Positions 47,990 to 60,225 of a stretch of 64,000 bases of DNA are shown one piece after another (position 1 is the first letter of the stretch; every line of letters begins with the position of its first letter). A model generated the notes under the pieces. The model saw nothing but the letters and a program-made list of their open reading frames with translations. It made no database searches and was not told the DNA's origin. The stretch spans positions 187,244,375-187,308,374 of the forward strand of contig CM077150.1 in assembly GCA_039583875.1 (NCBI GenBank). The letters run 5' to 3'. Made by a program: the position numbers and the translations under genes. The stretch comes from Platanthera guangdongensis (Eukaryota; Streptophyta; Magnoliopsida; Asparagales; Orchidaceae).

Positions 47990-49530
47990 TTGGAGCAGAG
48001 GGACTCGGGGCCATTCTAATCATGAAGTAAAAGGTTAAGGAGTTTGTTTGCTCAAGAGATGCAGACGGACTTGGGGTCCATTCTTATTAGAAGGTCAGAA
48101 GGACTCAGTGTCTGTTCTTGTCTTGGAGCGCAGGGCTTGGTGTCCGTTCTTGTCGAGAGTTGAGATAGAGCCATTTAAGGCGGAGGTCTAGCTTGCGTGA
48201 ATGGAGGAGAAAGCGTCGATGGCCGCGGTACTTCAAGGAATTAGACAATGCAGACCTCCCCGATTGGTTAACCAATGGAGTCATAAAGATTTACAGTGGA
48301 ACGAGCACAGATTATAATGGAGGTTTGTTCAGAGAAGATGATTATAGAGGTCAATTTACTGCTGGTGGATGAGCATGATGTTGTATTCCTTCTTGGATTT
48401 GGTAAGGCTTTCATTTGGTGTGGAGGATGCCGAAGTGTTCCGACCTTGGCTTAGACAATGCCTCGGATGACGACTCTGACGTTAATATCAAGTGATGACT
48501 TGGTTGTGTCTGCGTTGTGCTTTCTGCATTGTATCTTTTGTTTCCCTTTTTATTTTGTTATTATTGATGTAGTTTCACACCGTAGTTTGTATTTGATAGT
48601 TATGTAGCCCTTGGGGCGCTATAGAGCTGCTTTCCTATTTGGGCTTTGAATATCTCATTGAATAAAAAAGCATCTTGCTTTTTACGCTCCCTTTGTTTGA
48701 ACGCTTGAGTTTGCCGCAATATATTGAGTTTGCGACATCCAATGGGCATTAGTGTCGGTGGCAAATACTTGAATGCAATGCAGAGGGTCTTTTTACCCTT
48801 CATCTGGGTGGCGCCAGCTGACTCACAACCCATTTTTGACTAAATGATGCAGGAGGATTCACGGTTCGTCCTGGCTATAATCCATAAGAGGATTCATGGC
48901 ACACTCTTGTTTTGTGGAGTAGGAGGACTCATGGTCCATTTTATTGGAGGTGGAGAAGGATCTTGGTCCATTTGAGTTTCAGAAGGATGCATGGTTCGTT
49001 CTATTGGAGGAGTTGAAGGACTTTTTTCCATTCATGCATTAGAAGGACACATGATCCTTTTTATTCGTGGAGTCAAAGGACCTTTTTCCATTCGCTGATG
49101 AAAAGGATACGAAGTTCGTTCTATTGGAGGGGTGAAAACTCTTTGTCCGTTCGCTCCTCAGAAGGGCATGAGACCCGTTCTATTAGAGGAGGCGAAATAC
49201 CTTTGTCCATTCACGCCTCATAAGGACACGAGATCTGCTCTATTGATGGAGGTGAATGACTTTTATCTGTTCATACCTTAGAAAGTTAAGAGTCCAATTT
49301 AGTTGGAGGTGATGTATAAGGACCTCTATCCACCTTGCCTAGATAATATAAGTACACGATGTCCATTCTTTTAGAAGGTGTAGAAGGTCCTTTGTCCATA
49401 TCATCTTAATAATAGAAGGATACATTGTCCATTCTTTTAGGATGTGTAGAAGGGAATTTGTCCCTCTTTCCTTGATAGTTTAAGGACGCTAGGTCTATTC
49501 TTTATGAGATCTAATTGTAACGGAAGACAT
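47990..49530. repeat. Minisatellite of GGAC...GTCC units
   Basis: Four units (48000-48160) and then about 20 half-units (48845-49510) of the type AGGACTCATGGTCCATTC-TATTGGAGG alternating with GAAGGACCTTTGTCCATTC. The composite period is about 60 bp. Each unit contains a GGAC/GTCC inverted pair. Between the two clusters (48160-48840) is unassigned DNA. Confidence 0.7.
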
Positions 49531-49779
49531 CAGGAAGTAGTTGCGTTGTTGCTGAAAGGGAAGATACAAGTGTGCTCGAGTATCTCTTTGCGGTTATTCA
49601 TGAATGAGAAATAGGAAAAGTAGTGATAGTGCGGGGGGGGGGGGGGGGGGGGGCTATTTCATCCTACCCACCTGGTCCAGCTCAAGCTCCGCGTGTATCT
49701 CTGCAAACTGGTACTTAGCCTCAGCGTGATTGCTGCAGGAAGCTGAGTTTCTCTTCCTCTTGATTTCCCATATGACTCA
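49531..49779. other. Spacer with G homopolymer
   Basis: A run of about 21 G at 49633-49653 divides the minisatellite side from the Gypsy relic. No gene is seen. Confidence 0.5.
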
Positions 49780-50290
49780 TATCCCCCCAGAAGTGTCAAA
49801 CTTCATGATCAGGAGCAGGATAAAAAAAATTTCTTAAAAGACTGTCTGGAGTGGTCGACCAAAGATGCCGTTTTATTCTTCCCTAGGGTGACAGGAAGTG
49901 CGATCATCCCTTTCATCAGAACTAGGTTGTTGTCAAACCTGTATTGTGGCTGCATTGCCAGATCATGGCATTCTCGGGCGATCTTCATGATAAATAGTGT
50001 AGATGCAAATAGGATATGCACCGAGCTATCGATCAGTATTCTTCAAACATTGAAGCAAGGGTTGCTGATTCCTACATTGATGATGAGGTGGTCCTACTGT
50101 GTTATGCATACTCCCTCCAGGTCTTCGTCCTTGAATCTAATGGTAGTGTCATGTGTTACCTTTGTGTTTTCGAGGTCCTATTCTAGTATAGAAATGGAGA
50201 GGACTTGGGCGATGGTATTGGGGAAAACCCTTTTGATTTTACTTAACAAATTAACTATAAGTGATTTTACAACCTAGGATTATTACACAT
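49780..50290 (-). pseudogene. Gypsy (Tat-type) gag-protease relic, minus strand
   Basis: On the minus strand the peptides FKDEDLEGV and, further on, RILIDSS.HILF followed by LMKGMIALPVTLG have the order and spacing of the Tat/Ogre-lineage Gypsy protease, in which a D-S/T-G-S-S-A-D-I-L-F core is followed by a G.I.LPVT strand. The active-site glycine is lost here and two stops interrupt the frame. No reverse transcriptase is seen to the left. The adjoining segment at 50311 onward may be its LTR. Confidence 0.6.
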
Positions 50291-50310
50291 GTTGTATAAT
50301 GAGGGTAATG

Positions 50311-51493
50311 TTGACACCGAAAACTTGGTCTCTGTGGAGTTCACCCTTGGGGAAGGGGTGATCGCGCACTTACTTCTCTCTCACGAGACAAATGACTGAG
50401 GAAAAGGAACAGGGGACAGACCTAAGGGCTCGACGTAGAGGTCTCACCACACACCCGGAAGATCTTAGAGCACTTCCCCTCCCTAGCCAAATGCCGAACT
50501 GAAGGTATCTCAGAAAGCGCAAGAAGTCCAGGGCAAAAGTAAGCATGCCCTCTGAGGTACCCCCTTGGGTCTATTTATAGATTTCTAAAAATGGCTTGCA
50601 AATAGTCAACCTCCACTGTTTTGAACAGCTATGTGCAGCCCAACTGGGTCTGCCAACAACGTAACTCTGCTGTTCTGACTGGCTATAGACAGACCAGCGG
50701 GGGTATAAGGGTAAAAACACATCACAAGAGACAGGGCGAGGGGCCCTCTGGAACCTCCACTCGGCGGGGGAGGCGAATGCTCGATGGAGCCGACACTCGC
50801 CGCCTCTATACCCCCTGGGCGAGTGCGAGCCCGACCTCCCCACTCGCCTGCTGCCTGCCGAGCCTCTTGGGGCAAGTGCGAGCAGCCGTGCCCCACTCGC
50901 CCGTTGCTCGCCGACCCCCCGGGGCGAGTGCAAGATGACCTGCTCCACTCGCCCCTCAAACGGTACTCCCCACTTGGGCGAGCCGAACTGCTGGACTGTG
51001 GCCGATCTGGCTCCTGTCGACCACTACTTTCTGGATATAGGGTTGTACACAATCCCCACATTTTGAGAGGTTGGCCCAAGCTCGGAAAGAAACATCCAAC
51101 CCCGCAATATGAGGCGAGTGCGAAAGTGGCCGGAGAATCTTTTGGTGGGCTCCACCAGCGGCTATAAATACATGCTCGCGTACCTGGGTGGCCTCCGCCA
51201 CACCCCTTACTTAAGTTTTACTGAGATGCCTCTCTCCAAAGAGATCCAAGAGAAGCTTATCCACGCCCGCGAGCTCAACGCCGCACGTACTGACGCGCTA
51301 GTCAGCTTGCGTCCCAATGCTGCACTGCGTATGCCGACAAAGTCCAATCCTGCCAAGAAGGTGAAGTCCATCTCAAAGGTCGTTGAATCCATCTACCGCG
51401 ACCTGGAATCCACCCTTACTCCCGGGCTCGCCTATTCTAAACCGGTCGCCGACCCCAAGGGGAAAATGGTCGTCGGTATTCTCGCAGACCATG
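50311..51493. repeat. Unassigned LTR-like segment O
   Basis: Begins TGTTGACACCGAAAAC, an LTR-type end. It holds a GC-rich cluster of GGCGAGTG and CACTCGCC words (about 50720-50975) lying between a minus-strand TATAAATA (50572-50579) and a plus-strand TATAAATA (51163-51170). Orientation is uncertain: minus would suit the neighbouring protease relic. It is cut at 51493 by LTR P. Confidence 0.45.
51226..51493 (+). other. Open frame of unknown meaning in segment O
   Basis: From ATG 51226 a frame of about 90 codons with balanced composition (MPLSKEIQEKLIHARELNAA start) runs up to the insertion of P. The same frame is again open in 54052-54219 on the other side of P. No domain is recognised. It may be gag-like or chance in GC-rich DNA. 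Confidence 0.25.
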
Positions 51494-54051
51494 TGTAACG
51501 CCCCAAAATTTGTAGAGGGGCGACCAGCATTTCTGGCCAAGTTTGGGTCTTAGCTGAGAGTCACACGGCCAAGGACACGGGCGTGTCCATGGCCGTGTCG
51601 AACCGGGTTCGTCGAGAAGGAAAATTGGTTTCTGGCATGGGGCACGCGGCCTGGGACACGGGCGTGTCCCAGGGCGTGTCAGGCTCCAGTTGATGAGTTG
51701 GTCAAGAGGTTGACGATTTTGGAGTCGACGATCGTTGAGCAGAGAACACGGCCTGAGACACGGGCGTGTCTCAGGGCGTGTCGAGCCCGTGTCGACGATC
51801 GGCCCCGGGAGTCGACGAATTTCGCTCGACGATGTGTCGAGACAAGACACACGGCCTAGGACACGGGCGTGTCCAAGGCCGTATCAGGCAGTCGACGAAC
51901 TTCGCTCGACGAAGTGTCGAGACAGTGAACACGGCCTGGAGCCCAGGCATGTTGAGTTAGACACGAGCAAGGACACGGGCGTGTCCAGTACCCGTGTGAG
52001 TCTCGTGTTGTTTTCGGGGCTGTGTCGATGGAGGCACACGGCCGACCACACGGCCGTGTTAGTTGGAACACGGGCGTGTCAGGTCGAACATGGGCATGTC
52101 GGATGCCTGTGTGTTGTTCCAAGCGCGTCGATATTGATGGCGAATGGGGGACACGGCCCGGGACACGGGCGTGTCGTAGGCCGTGTTCGGCCCAGTTTTA
52201 GCATTTCAGGCCCAAATCAAGCCCGTTCGTTTCTTTAATTTGGGATCCAACGGCTAGGGGTTGTTCCTGGTGGGATATACACGGGATTGGACCCTTAGAA
52301 ACCCTCATTTCTTTTGAGTGGTTCTCTTTCTAAGTCAAGAGAGAGAGGAGAGCAAAGGAAGAAGAAGAAGCCTAGATCCGGTCACCGACGGAGCTTCGGA
52401 ACTCCAAATCGCGAGCCGAGTCCAGATCCGTGGAGGCTAGATCGTTGCGAAGGTTTTCATCCGGCTATTTTTTCCATGGATAGGAAGAAGAGTCGGAAGG
52501 TAACGACACTTTTCCTCTCAGTTTTAGGATGCATGTTTTAGCATCTTTTCTTTTCTAGGTTTTGGGCACCAAACACTCAAATGAGAGGGGTTTGGGTCGC
52601 CAAGGTTCAAGAGGAACCTCCGGGTCGATTGAGTCCGTCCCCAGCATGATTTTTGCATTAGAGATCCGCTCCGTTAGTGGATTAGGCATGGTGGGTGAAG
52701 CCTTAGTCGCGACCGTTAGTCCGACTCGGTGATGTTGCATACGAGGTTTAAGGATTCGTAGAAATCCGCTGCGGCAAGGGGCCGTTTGTGATGTTCATGT
52801 TGTTTGTGATGTTCTTCCCTTTATCTTGCATGAGTACGTGTGGCCAGTACCGGACAAGGATAGCTCCTCATTGGCGGTAGATGGTTTCCTTGGTGAACAA
52901 GGTTAGCTCCGCATGAGTGGTAGATGGTTTCCTTGATGCGCGGGAACGCTGCAGTACGTATGAGGGATTATGGAGGAAATGTCTTGGTTTGTGATGTGCC
53001 AAGGCGTGGCTGTGTCTCCGTGGTCGGCTGGCTATCCCGTGACGTGCAAGTCATGTGTGGAAAATGACCCGGCGAGACTAGTCCCCTTTGTGTGAGACTG
53101 ACGAGAGCACCGAGCATGGGACAAGCCCGGGCAATGAGGCCATGAGCGGGTGGGGTCCAACAAGGGTTCTTAGAATCGGTCAGTGTGTTGGACGGAATCC
53201 TGACATGAGAAGTCAGAGTTTGCCGGCAAGCCCGGGTCTGCGACCGTGAGCGGGTGGGGCTTTGGCAAGAGTTCCGTGTGGCGGCTTGTATTCCATTGGG
53301 GGATTGCAGTTCCCCTTTTGTTTGGGGCTTTATGCTAATGGGTAAATGATAAGTACCCAAATGATGTGTTGTTGTGCTAGATGCATACGCTATAGGGTGC
53401 CTTGGGTGAATCCCGTGTGTTGCATTCATGTTGCATAGTAGGCCCTATTATTATATACTCAACAATAGATAACATGTATGATGTTTGAGACATCCAAGCT
53501 TGTTTCCTTAGTTTCTTTTCTTGCTTATGATTATTGCATACGAAGTGCTAACTTGCAGGTTGGAGGAATACCCCGGGGTCCGTTAGGGGCGGCCGGGAGG
53601 AGATGTGTTTGTTACACAGTTTGAGGTCAGCCTTTGCTGACCCACATTACTAATAATTTTTACAGGGCAAGGATCGCAAGCAGAAGCTAGCTCGCTGTCC
53701 AGAAAGGCCTAAGCCTCATGAAGTGTTTACTTTTTTGTTGTAGCTCTACTCTTTATGACATTGTATGTTTTGATGCCCTTGGTGACCGGCTTGCATGCCG
53801 AGGTAGACTAGGTGTGCCTATGCACTTTCAGGACTGATGTATTATTTGAGTTTGGATTCACTCTTGTTGTAAGGCCTTAAGGCCATTTTGTTACTCTTGT
53901 AGACGTGGATAACTTCTAGTCTCTTTTGTTGTTTCCGCTGTGATGTGTTTTGAGTTTTGAGTTTGGGCAGGTATATCATTTTATAATACTGAAGCTGTGG
54001 CGTCTGTATGTTGTGGGGCCCCGACCGGACCCATATTATACGGTCATTACA
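51494..54051 (+). repeat. Chromovirus-type Gypsy LTR P (probably solo)
   Basis: Starts TGTAACGCCCCAAAATTTG, a common start of Tekay/Del-type chromovirus LTRs, and ends near GGTCATTACA, about 2.56 kb. It has a palindromic GACACGGGCGTGTC array in the first quarter, a purine-rich leader near 52330-52380, and two direct copies of GAGCGGGTGGGG phrases (53146, 53250). No primer site follows and no coding part is present. Flanking 5-mers CCATG and GGGGA do not match, so either an end is misplaced or the LTR did not arise by simple insertion. Confidence 0.65.
51545..52190. repeat. Palindrome array GACACGGGCGTGTC in LTR P
   Basis: About ten units, many as ACACGGCC..GGACACGGGCGTGTCC..GGCCGTGT, that is, a palindrome inside a larger inverted repeat. 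Interspersed GTCGACGA words occur. Confidence 0.88.
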
Positions 54052-54276
54052 GGGGAGGGGTTACACAATAAACGCCGCCAGAACAATGCCGAGACCTCCA
54101 CGCCACGAGTCTACACCCCGTGCGACAGCCCGCGACCTCAGACTCCCCCCGACGCCTCCCTACTGAGCAAATCACCTCCCTTCGGGACCACGGGGCTAGA
54201 TTCGCCGAAGTCCAAGTAGCAAGCTCGCGCACCTTCTTAGCATCCTGCACCTACTCCTGCGCTCACGGGAGAAAGG
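54052..54276. other. Continuation of segment O to the right of LTR P
   Basis: GC-rich DNA of 225 bp between P and the LTR of Sirevirus G. A proline-rich frame is open to 54219. No domain is recognised. Confidence 0.3.
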
Positions 54277-55377
54277 TGAAAGAATTGATTCCTAAACACC
54301 TAGAGGGGGGGGGTGAATATGTGCAATTCCTTTTTCTTCTAAGGCAGAATATTAATTCAGTTAATTAATAGAAACCTATAGTTCTATAGCTATCACAGCA
54401 CAGAAATAACAATACCACACGCAATCACAGATGGCACACTGATTTATAGTGGTTCCCCAAGGTCTGGGTACATCCACTTTCCCCCTTTGCCTATCTAGCA
54501 GTGTGCTAGATTCGGCCTAACTTCTTTCCTTCTCCTCAGATCCGCAGATCTTACAGCTCAGAACCCAAACAAGGCTCCTACAACTCAGTGTGAGTCCACA
54601 CTCCTACAGCTCAGGCAACCTGGCCTACCTCAGCCTTCAACAAGGCCTACAACTCAGAGATGAAAATCTCCTACAACTCAGGCTCTCAGCCCTACCTCAG
54701 CCTTCAACAAGGCCTACCACTCAGAGAACTTAATCTCATACAACTCAGGCTTTATAAATCATGCTTACAACTCAGATCTTAAAAAGATCCTACTGAAAAT
54801 AGATGTAAATTTGAAATTTACCATCACCCTGGTTGAGAGAGAAAGGATGGAAGGTTTCTAATCAGTTCTTGAAATAATCTGATGTTAGAGATCAACCTTT
54901 CTTAGCTTTCTTCAAAGCTTCTTGAATCGGAACACAGTAGGGTTGATCTCCTTTGAAGTTGATCTTCAATCAGCTTCTTTCTTGAAACTCAGAAATCAAT
55001 CTGAATTTTTCTTGGCAGACTGGTTCAGAATCTGCACTTAAGAGACTTGTTGATGTAAGTCCCTTTCTTCACTTGAATAGATGGAGCTCTCTCTCTCTCC
55101 AAATTCTTCTGAAGATTCTTCTGAATTCTTCTTTGAATTCTCTTAACAAACTCTGAGTAGATCACCACTTAGGAATGTCTTCTTAGATCTTCTGTTGAAA
55201 ATCTTCTTATGTTTTTCGTGTTCTTTTTTATCTCATCTATCTATGTATCTGTATTATTCTTCTTCTGTTGATAGAGAATGTCTTTATATAGACTTCCTCC
55301 ATGGTAACCGGCTGATCCAGTTTCTAACGAACTTCTGACAGATCTGACAGCTTCAGTAGACCAGTTGGTTATGGCAG
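54277..55377 (-). repeat. Sirevirus G 3' LTR, R/U5 side (first part)
   Basis: On the minus strand this is the end of the LTR. It contains the G-rich block CACCTAGAGGGGGGGGGTGA near 54297-54316 (reverse of the CCCCCCTCTAGG block of E), the GGTTCCCCAAGGTCTGGGTA motif near 54451, and a TATA box (minus TATATAAAG, around 55282-55291). Copia H interrupts it at 55378. GGCAG at 55373-55377 is the duplicated target. Confidence 0.8.
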
Positions 55378-55794
55378 TGTAAAAATCGAACAAAAACAAA
55401 CCAAAATAGTTTTAACTAAAACTTTATTATCCGAAAAAGGTATCTATTACAAAGGTATGACCTCCATTATATAGAATGGAGGAGAGAGGAGAGAATACAA
55501 ATAAGAGATGTGGGACTAAAAATTTACATGACACAAGCGGACTATACAGATACAAACCGCACAAGCCGCGCGGTTAGATAGAAGGGCTAACTGCTCGGCT
55601 ACTACCAGAGAGAGAGATCGCCAAGGGAGACCGCTAGACCGCCCGGTCTCCAAGTCGCCAGATACAACCGCTAAACCGCTTGGACCTCAGACAGCAACAC
55701 ACAGCAACCAAACCGCTGAAGGGTAACTGCCAAACCGTGCGGTCATCAACCCGCCAAGCCAGACCGCCAGACCGCCCGGTCACTAACTTCAACA
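55378..55794 (-). repeat. Copia H 3' LTR
   Basis: 417 bp with ends TGTTGAAG...TTTTTACA on the minus strand. It has a cluster of ACCGCCCGGT and CCGCGCGG palindromes (55560-55785) upstream of a minus-strand TATA box near 55471-55484. Confidence 0.93.
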
Positions 55795-58700
55795 CTCCCC
55801 CTCAAGCTGGAGCATATATATCGATCATGCCTAGCTTATCACAAATTTGAAGAAACGAGGTAGATACTGGCTTGGTGAAGATGTCAGCCAGCTCTTTATC
55901 AGAAGTGACGAAGGGAGTGCAAATTTGTTCTTTAAAAATCTCTTCACGAATGAAATGACAGTCGACCTCAATGTGTTTGGTTCTTTCATGAAAGACTGGA
56001 TTTTTGGAGATGTATATGGCAGCCTTGTTATCACAAAACATAGGTAGGGGATGGTTGTAGACCTCTCCTAAATCCAACATGAGAGTCCGTAGCCATTTTA
56101 ACTCACAAGTGGTCGATGCCATACTCCGATACTCTGCTTCAGCACTGGACCTGGAAACAACAGACTGCTTCTTGCTCTTCCAGCTTACCAGATTTCCCCC
56201 AACAAAGGTGCAGAAATCGGAGGTAGACTTGCGATCCCCTTTGTCATCAGCGTAACTCGCATCTGAGTATGCTTCAACCCTCAGATGACCATTCTTCTGA
56301 AAGAGTAATCCTTTCCCAGACACTGCTTTGACATACTCCAAGATCCTCAAGGCGGACTGTAGATGGCACTCCCTAGGAGCTTGCATGAATTGACTCACCT
56401 TTCCCACAGCATAGGAAATGTCGGGCCAGGTCACTGTGAGATATATGAGCTTACCAACTAGACTCCTGTACTGCGTAGTATCTGAAAGAAGGGGGGAATC
56501 ATCCGTCCAGGTTTTGTCTTCTCCAATTACCATGGGGCATCGGGCAGGTTTGGCTCCAGTCAATCCTGCTTCTTTTAAAAGATCTAGAGCATACTTACGC
56601 TGGGAGAGGACTAAGGAGTTGGGCTTCCGAGAGATTTCAATCCCCAAAAAGTACTTCGGAGAGCCCATATCTTTCGTGACCAGATGTTGACGAAGATGCC
56701 GCTTTGTCAAGGCTACCCCTTCCTGATCATCTCCAGTGAGAAGAATATCATCGACGTACACAGCAAGAACCACCAGGCCCGAGGAGGTTTTGCGAATAAA
56801 TAGCGAGTGATCGGCAGAGCTGCGCATAAAACCAACGGCCGCCACGATGCCGCTGAACTTGTCAAACCAAGCTCGAGGGCTCTGCTTGAGGCCATAGATT
56901 GCCTTCTTCAACCAGCATACTCGAGTCTCCCCCTGAGCAACATACCCAGGAGGTTGCTCCATATAGACGGCCTCCTGAAGATCACCATAAAGGAAGGCGT
57001 TCTTGACATCCAGCTACGAAATCGGCCACTTTCGATTGACCGCCATAGAGAGAAGGACTCATATGGTGCTGAGACGAGCCACGGGAGAGAAAGTGTCAAA
57101 GTAATCAACTCCATATGTCTGAGTAAAGCCCTTATCAACAAGGCGAGCTTTATAACGGTCCACCGTGCCGTCGGGGCCAAATTTGACCACAAAGACCCAG
57201 CGACAGCCAACAACATCAGTACCGAAGGGAGGAGAAACAAGAGTCCAGGTACCCCGCTCTGTAAGGGTCGCCATTTCCTCATCCATGGCCAGCTTCCAGT
57301 GGGGAATAACAAGTGATAGGAACGAGGTGTGGCAGTGGCAGAGATAGCCAGCGCAAACGCCCTGCGAGAAGGGGTAAGACGATCATATGAAACAACTGCA
57401 GCAAGGGGGTGTAGGGTACATGTCCGCACCCCTTTGCGAAGAGCTACAGGGAGATCCAGGTCGGCGGCTCCCTCGGCATCCGGAGCGTCCGTGGCAGAGA
57501 GAGCTGGCCTGGGAGAAGAGAGCGACGACGGCGGAGAGGATGGAGACGGTGATGGAGAAGTGGGAGAGAGAGGCGGAGAGAGAGGAGGGGACGGAGATGG
57601 CAGAGGGGTTGATATCTCGGTAGGAGACGAGGGAACGAAGGGAAGAGCAGGAGAATCAGAAGCTGGGGGAAGAGGATAGGAAGCAGGGGAAAGAGAGGAG
57701 GAGTCAGCCGAGAAGTAGGAGGCATTCTCGAAGAAGGTAATGTCAGCGGAGACGAACTACTGATGAAGAATAGGGCTAAATCAACAATAGACTTTCTGAG
57801 TGGTGGAGTACCCCAGAAAGACACATTTGGTGGAGCGAGGGGATAGCTTATCACAGGTGGCAGATGAGGCATACACAAAGGCAGTGCATCCAAAGATTCG
57901 GAGAGGGAGAGGAAAAGGCTCCTTGCCCGGATACAGAATGGAGAATGGGGTTTTCCCGTGGAGAACGGTGGATGGAATGCGATTGATGAGGTAGCAGGCA
58001 AGGAGAACAGCATAGCCCCAATAAGAGCGAGGGACATGTATCTGGGTCATCAATGTGCGAGCCATATCAAGGAGGTGACGGTTTTTGTGTTCCGCCATCC
58101 CATTTTGTTGGGAGGTATAAACACAGCTAGTATGATGAATAATGCCATGTTGCACACAAAAAGATGTAAAAGCATGACTCAGATACTCTTTAGCATTGTC
58201 GGAGCGAAAGATTTTAATACAAACATTAAACTGAGTTTTAATTAACTGAAAAAAAGAGATCAATACATCTAAAAGTTCAGAGCAATCTAGTAGGAGATAC
58301 ACCCAAGTACATCTAGAAAAATCATCAATAAAAGTGACAAAATAAGAACTACCCCGACCAACGGTGAGGGTAGGAGCAGGTCCCCAGACATCGGAGTGGA
58401 CAAGATCAAATGGACGAGTAGAGCCCCGACCGTGCTTCGGTGGGAAGGAGGAACGGTGATGCTTGCCTAGTTAACAAGCGTCGCAGTGGAGAGGAGTACT
58501 GGAGGGAGGGAGGTGGGGCAGAAGCTGATGTAGAAGTAGTGGTGGAGGATGACCGAGGCGGAGATGCCACTGGAGGAGATCCGTACAAGAAGATGAGAAG
58601 GCGGACAAGGCGGAAACGTTGTCGAGGAAGTAGAGGCCGCCGCTCTCAGTCCCAGTAGCAATCGTCCGGTGGGAGCTCGGATCCTGAAAAGAACAAGAAG

Positions 58701-59862
58701 TCGGAGTAAATGTCACAGAACACTGAAGCTGCTTGCATAAAGAGGTAACAAACAATAGATTGCACGGAAACTTGGGCACATAGAGAGTGTCCGCTAGTCA
58801 TAGTGACAGAGTAACATGAACCACTCCCGTCCCATGAACCAGGGAGGGAGAACCGTCCGCAACGAGGACCGAGGGCAACCGATCATGTTGTTCGAGTAAA
58901 GATAAGCACTGAGGATTGCCCGTCATGTGATTAGTTGCACCAGAGTCGATGAGCCATTTACCTTGAGTCATCATGTGGGCACTACCTGAGGATGTGACAA
59001 CAGAGGCAGATGGCTTGGAAGAGTCACCGGAGAGGCGAAGATGAGGATGCTTCGTCCAGCAGCTTTCGGAAGTATGGCTAGTGCGGCCACAGTGAGAGCA
59101 GAGGTAGTGGGAAGAAGCACGGCCGCCGAACTGGTGACTGCGGCTACCAGAGCCACTCCGCTGAGTTTGATGAGCATAGTTGTCTGGTGGAGGAGGAGCG
59201 GGCAGAAGAGGGCCCTGAAGGAGAGAGGTGACAGCAGCGATGTGGGCAGCGGTGGCATCTAAGGTAGGAGATTCCGCCTCCCCCAGAATTTGCTAGCAGA
59301 TCATGTCATAAGTATCAGGAAGCCGGAGCAGATAACACACAACCAGAAGCTCCTGGAAGTGCTTGTGTTGTTGAGCCAAATCCGCAGAAAAGGGGCGATT
59401 CTGAAGAATCTCAGCCCCAAGAGCCTGAACCTGTTGGTAGGCAGCAGCAGGAGACAAGGTAGGACGGGAAAAGAGGTCTGCATACAACGTATAGATGCGG
59501 GACGTCTGAGCCCCATTGGAGTACAGAGCGGCAAGATGAAGCCAAGCAGCCTTGACCGTCTCATCATGACGGATGACGGGAATGCACTCATCGGAAAGGC
59601 TGTTAGTGAGCCAAGTATGCACAAGCGCGTCACTCGCATCCCAGTCATCAAAGAGAGGTGAAGTGGTAGGAGGTGGGTCATCAATGAGATGGTGGCATTT
59701 GCATTGTGAGCGGAGTAGAAAGGTGAAAGAGACGCTCCAATCCGTGTAGTTGGAGCCGACAAGCTTGGAAACGGTGCCAAGGTTCCCGGAAGGAGTAGGA
59801 GGAAGAGGCGGAGCCGGATTGGTGACAGGGGTGGTGGCAGTAGAAGCATCAGAAAGAGCCAT
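55795..59862 (-). pseudogene. Copia H gag-pol
   Basis: The gag ATG is at 59862. The frame is open for 189 codons to a TAG at 59293-59295 (CAG expected) and then continues in frame through a zinc knuckle CSHCGRTSHTSESC (about 59060-59105) and protease LIDSGATNHMTG (near 58935-58970). GAG-pre-integrase has WHLRLGHPPP near 58525. Integrase includes HSDVWGP near 58390 and YTSQQNGMAEHKN near 58095-58130 and is open 58302-57781. The N-terminal part of reverse transcriptase is frame-broken (57290-56960). The rest is open for 386 residues (56962-55802) with YVDDILLTGDD near 56745 and RNase H YSDASYADDKGDRKSTS near 56235. These are the enzymes for particle-based copying and integration. The whole gene is disrupted by a few stops and frameshifts. 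Confidence 0.92.
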
Positions 59863-60208
59863 AGGAGCAGGAAAAGAGAAGCTGGGCGATTAGGAAACAA
59901 CCCGCATGGATAGGAAAAAGAAAAGCTGTAGCGGTCACGAGGGTAGAAACCAGCAGCCAGAAAAGCCACGACCAAGCCGCAGACCCAAGCAGAGGGGAAA
60001 AAGTCGAACAGCTAGAGGACAAGCCGCTCGAATAGGAGCAGCGACAAAATAGGCCGCGACGATAGGAGGCGGTGACTTAGAACAGGAAACAAAAAGGTCG
60101 CGTACAGAGAAGGCAACGGCAAGGAGAGGAAGAGGCCGCACGGACAGGGAGCAAATCGACGAGACAAGCCGTGAGGACAGGGAAGGCACAGAATCAGGAG
60201 GAGTAGAT

Positions 60209-60225
60209 CGAGTGCTCTGATACCA
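60209..60225 (-). other. Primer-binding site of Copia H
   Basis: Minus-strand TGGTATCAGAGCACTCG directly inside the 5' LTR, a perfect start of an initiator tRNA-Met complement. Confidence 0.93.

Noticed and set aside
50571..51167. Overlapping frames in the GC-rich part of segment O
   Set aside because: Open in four frames because of GC-rich repeats of GGCGAGTG and CACTCGCC.
53950..54219. A single gene crossing the end of LTR P
   Set aside because: The first part is LTR sequence and only the last part continues segment O; a joint product is not supported.
57329..57679. Plus-strand Gly/Glu-rich frame opposite Copia H pol
   Set aside because: It mirrors a Ser/Pro-rich linker of the minus-strand polyprotein.
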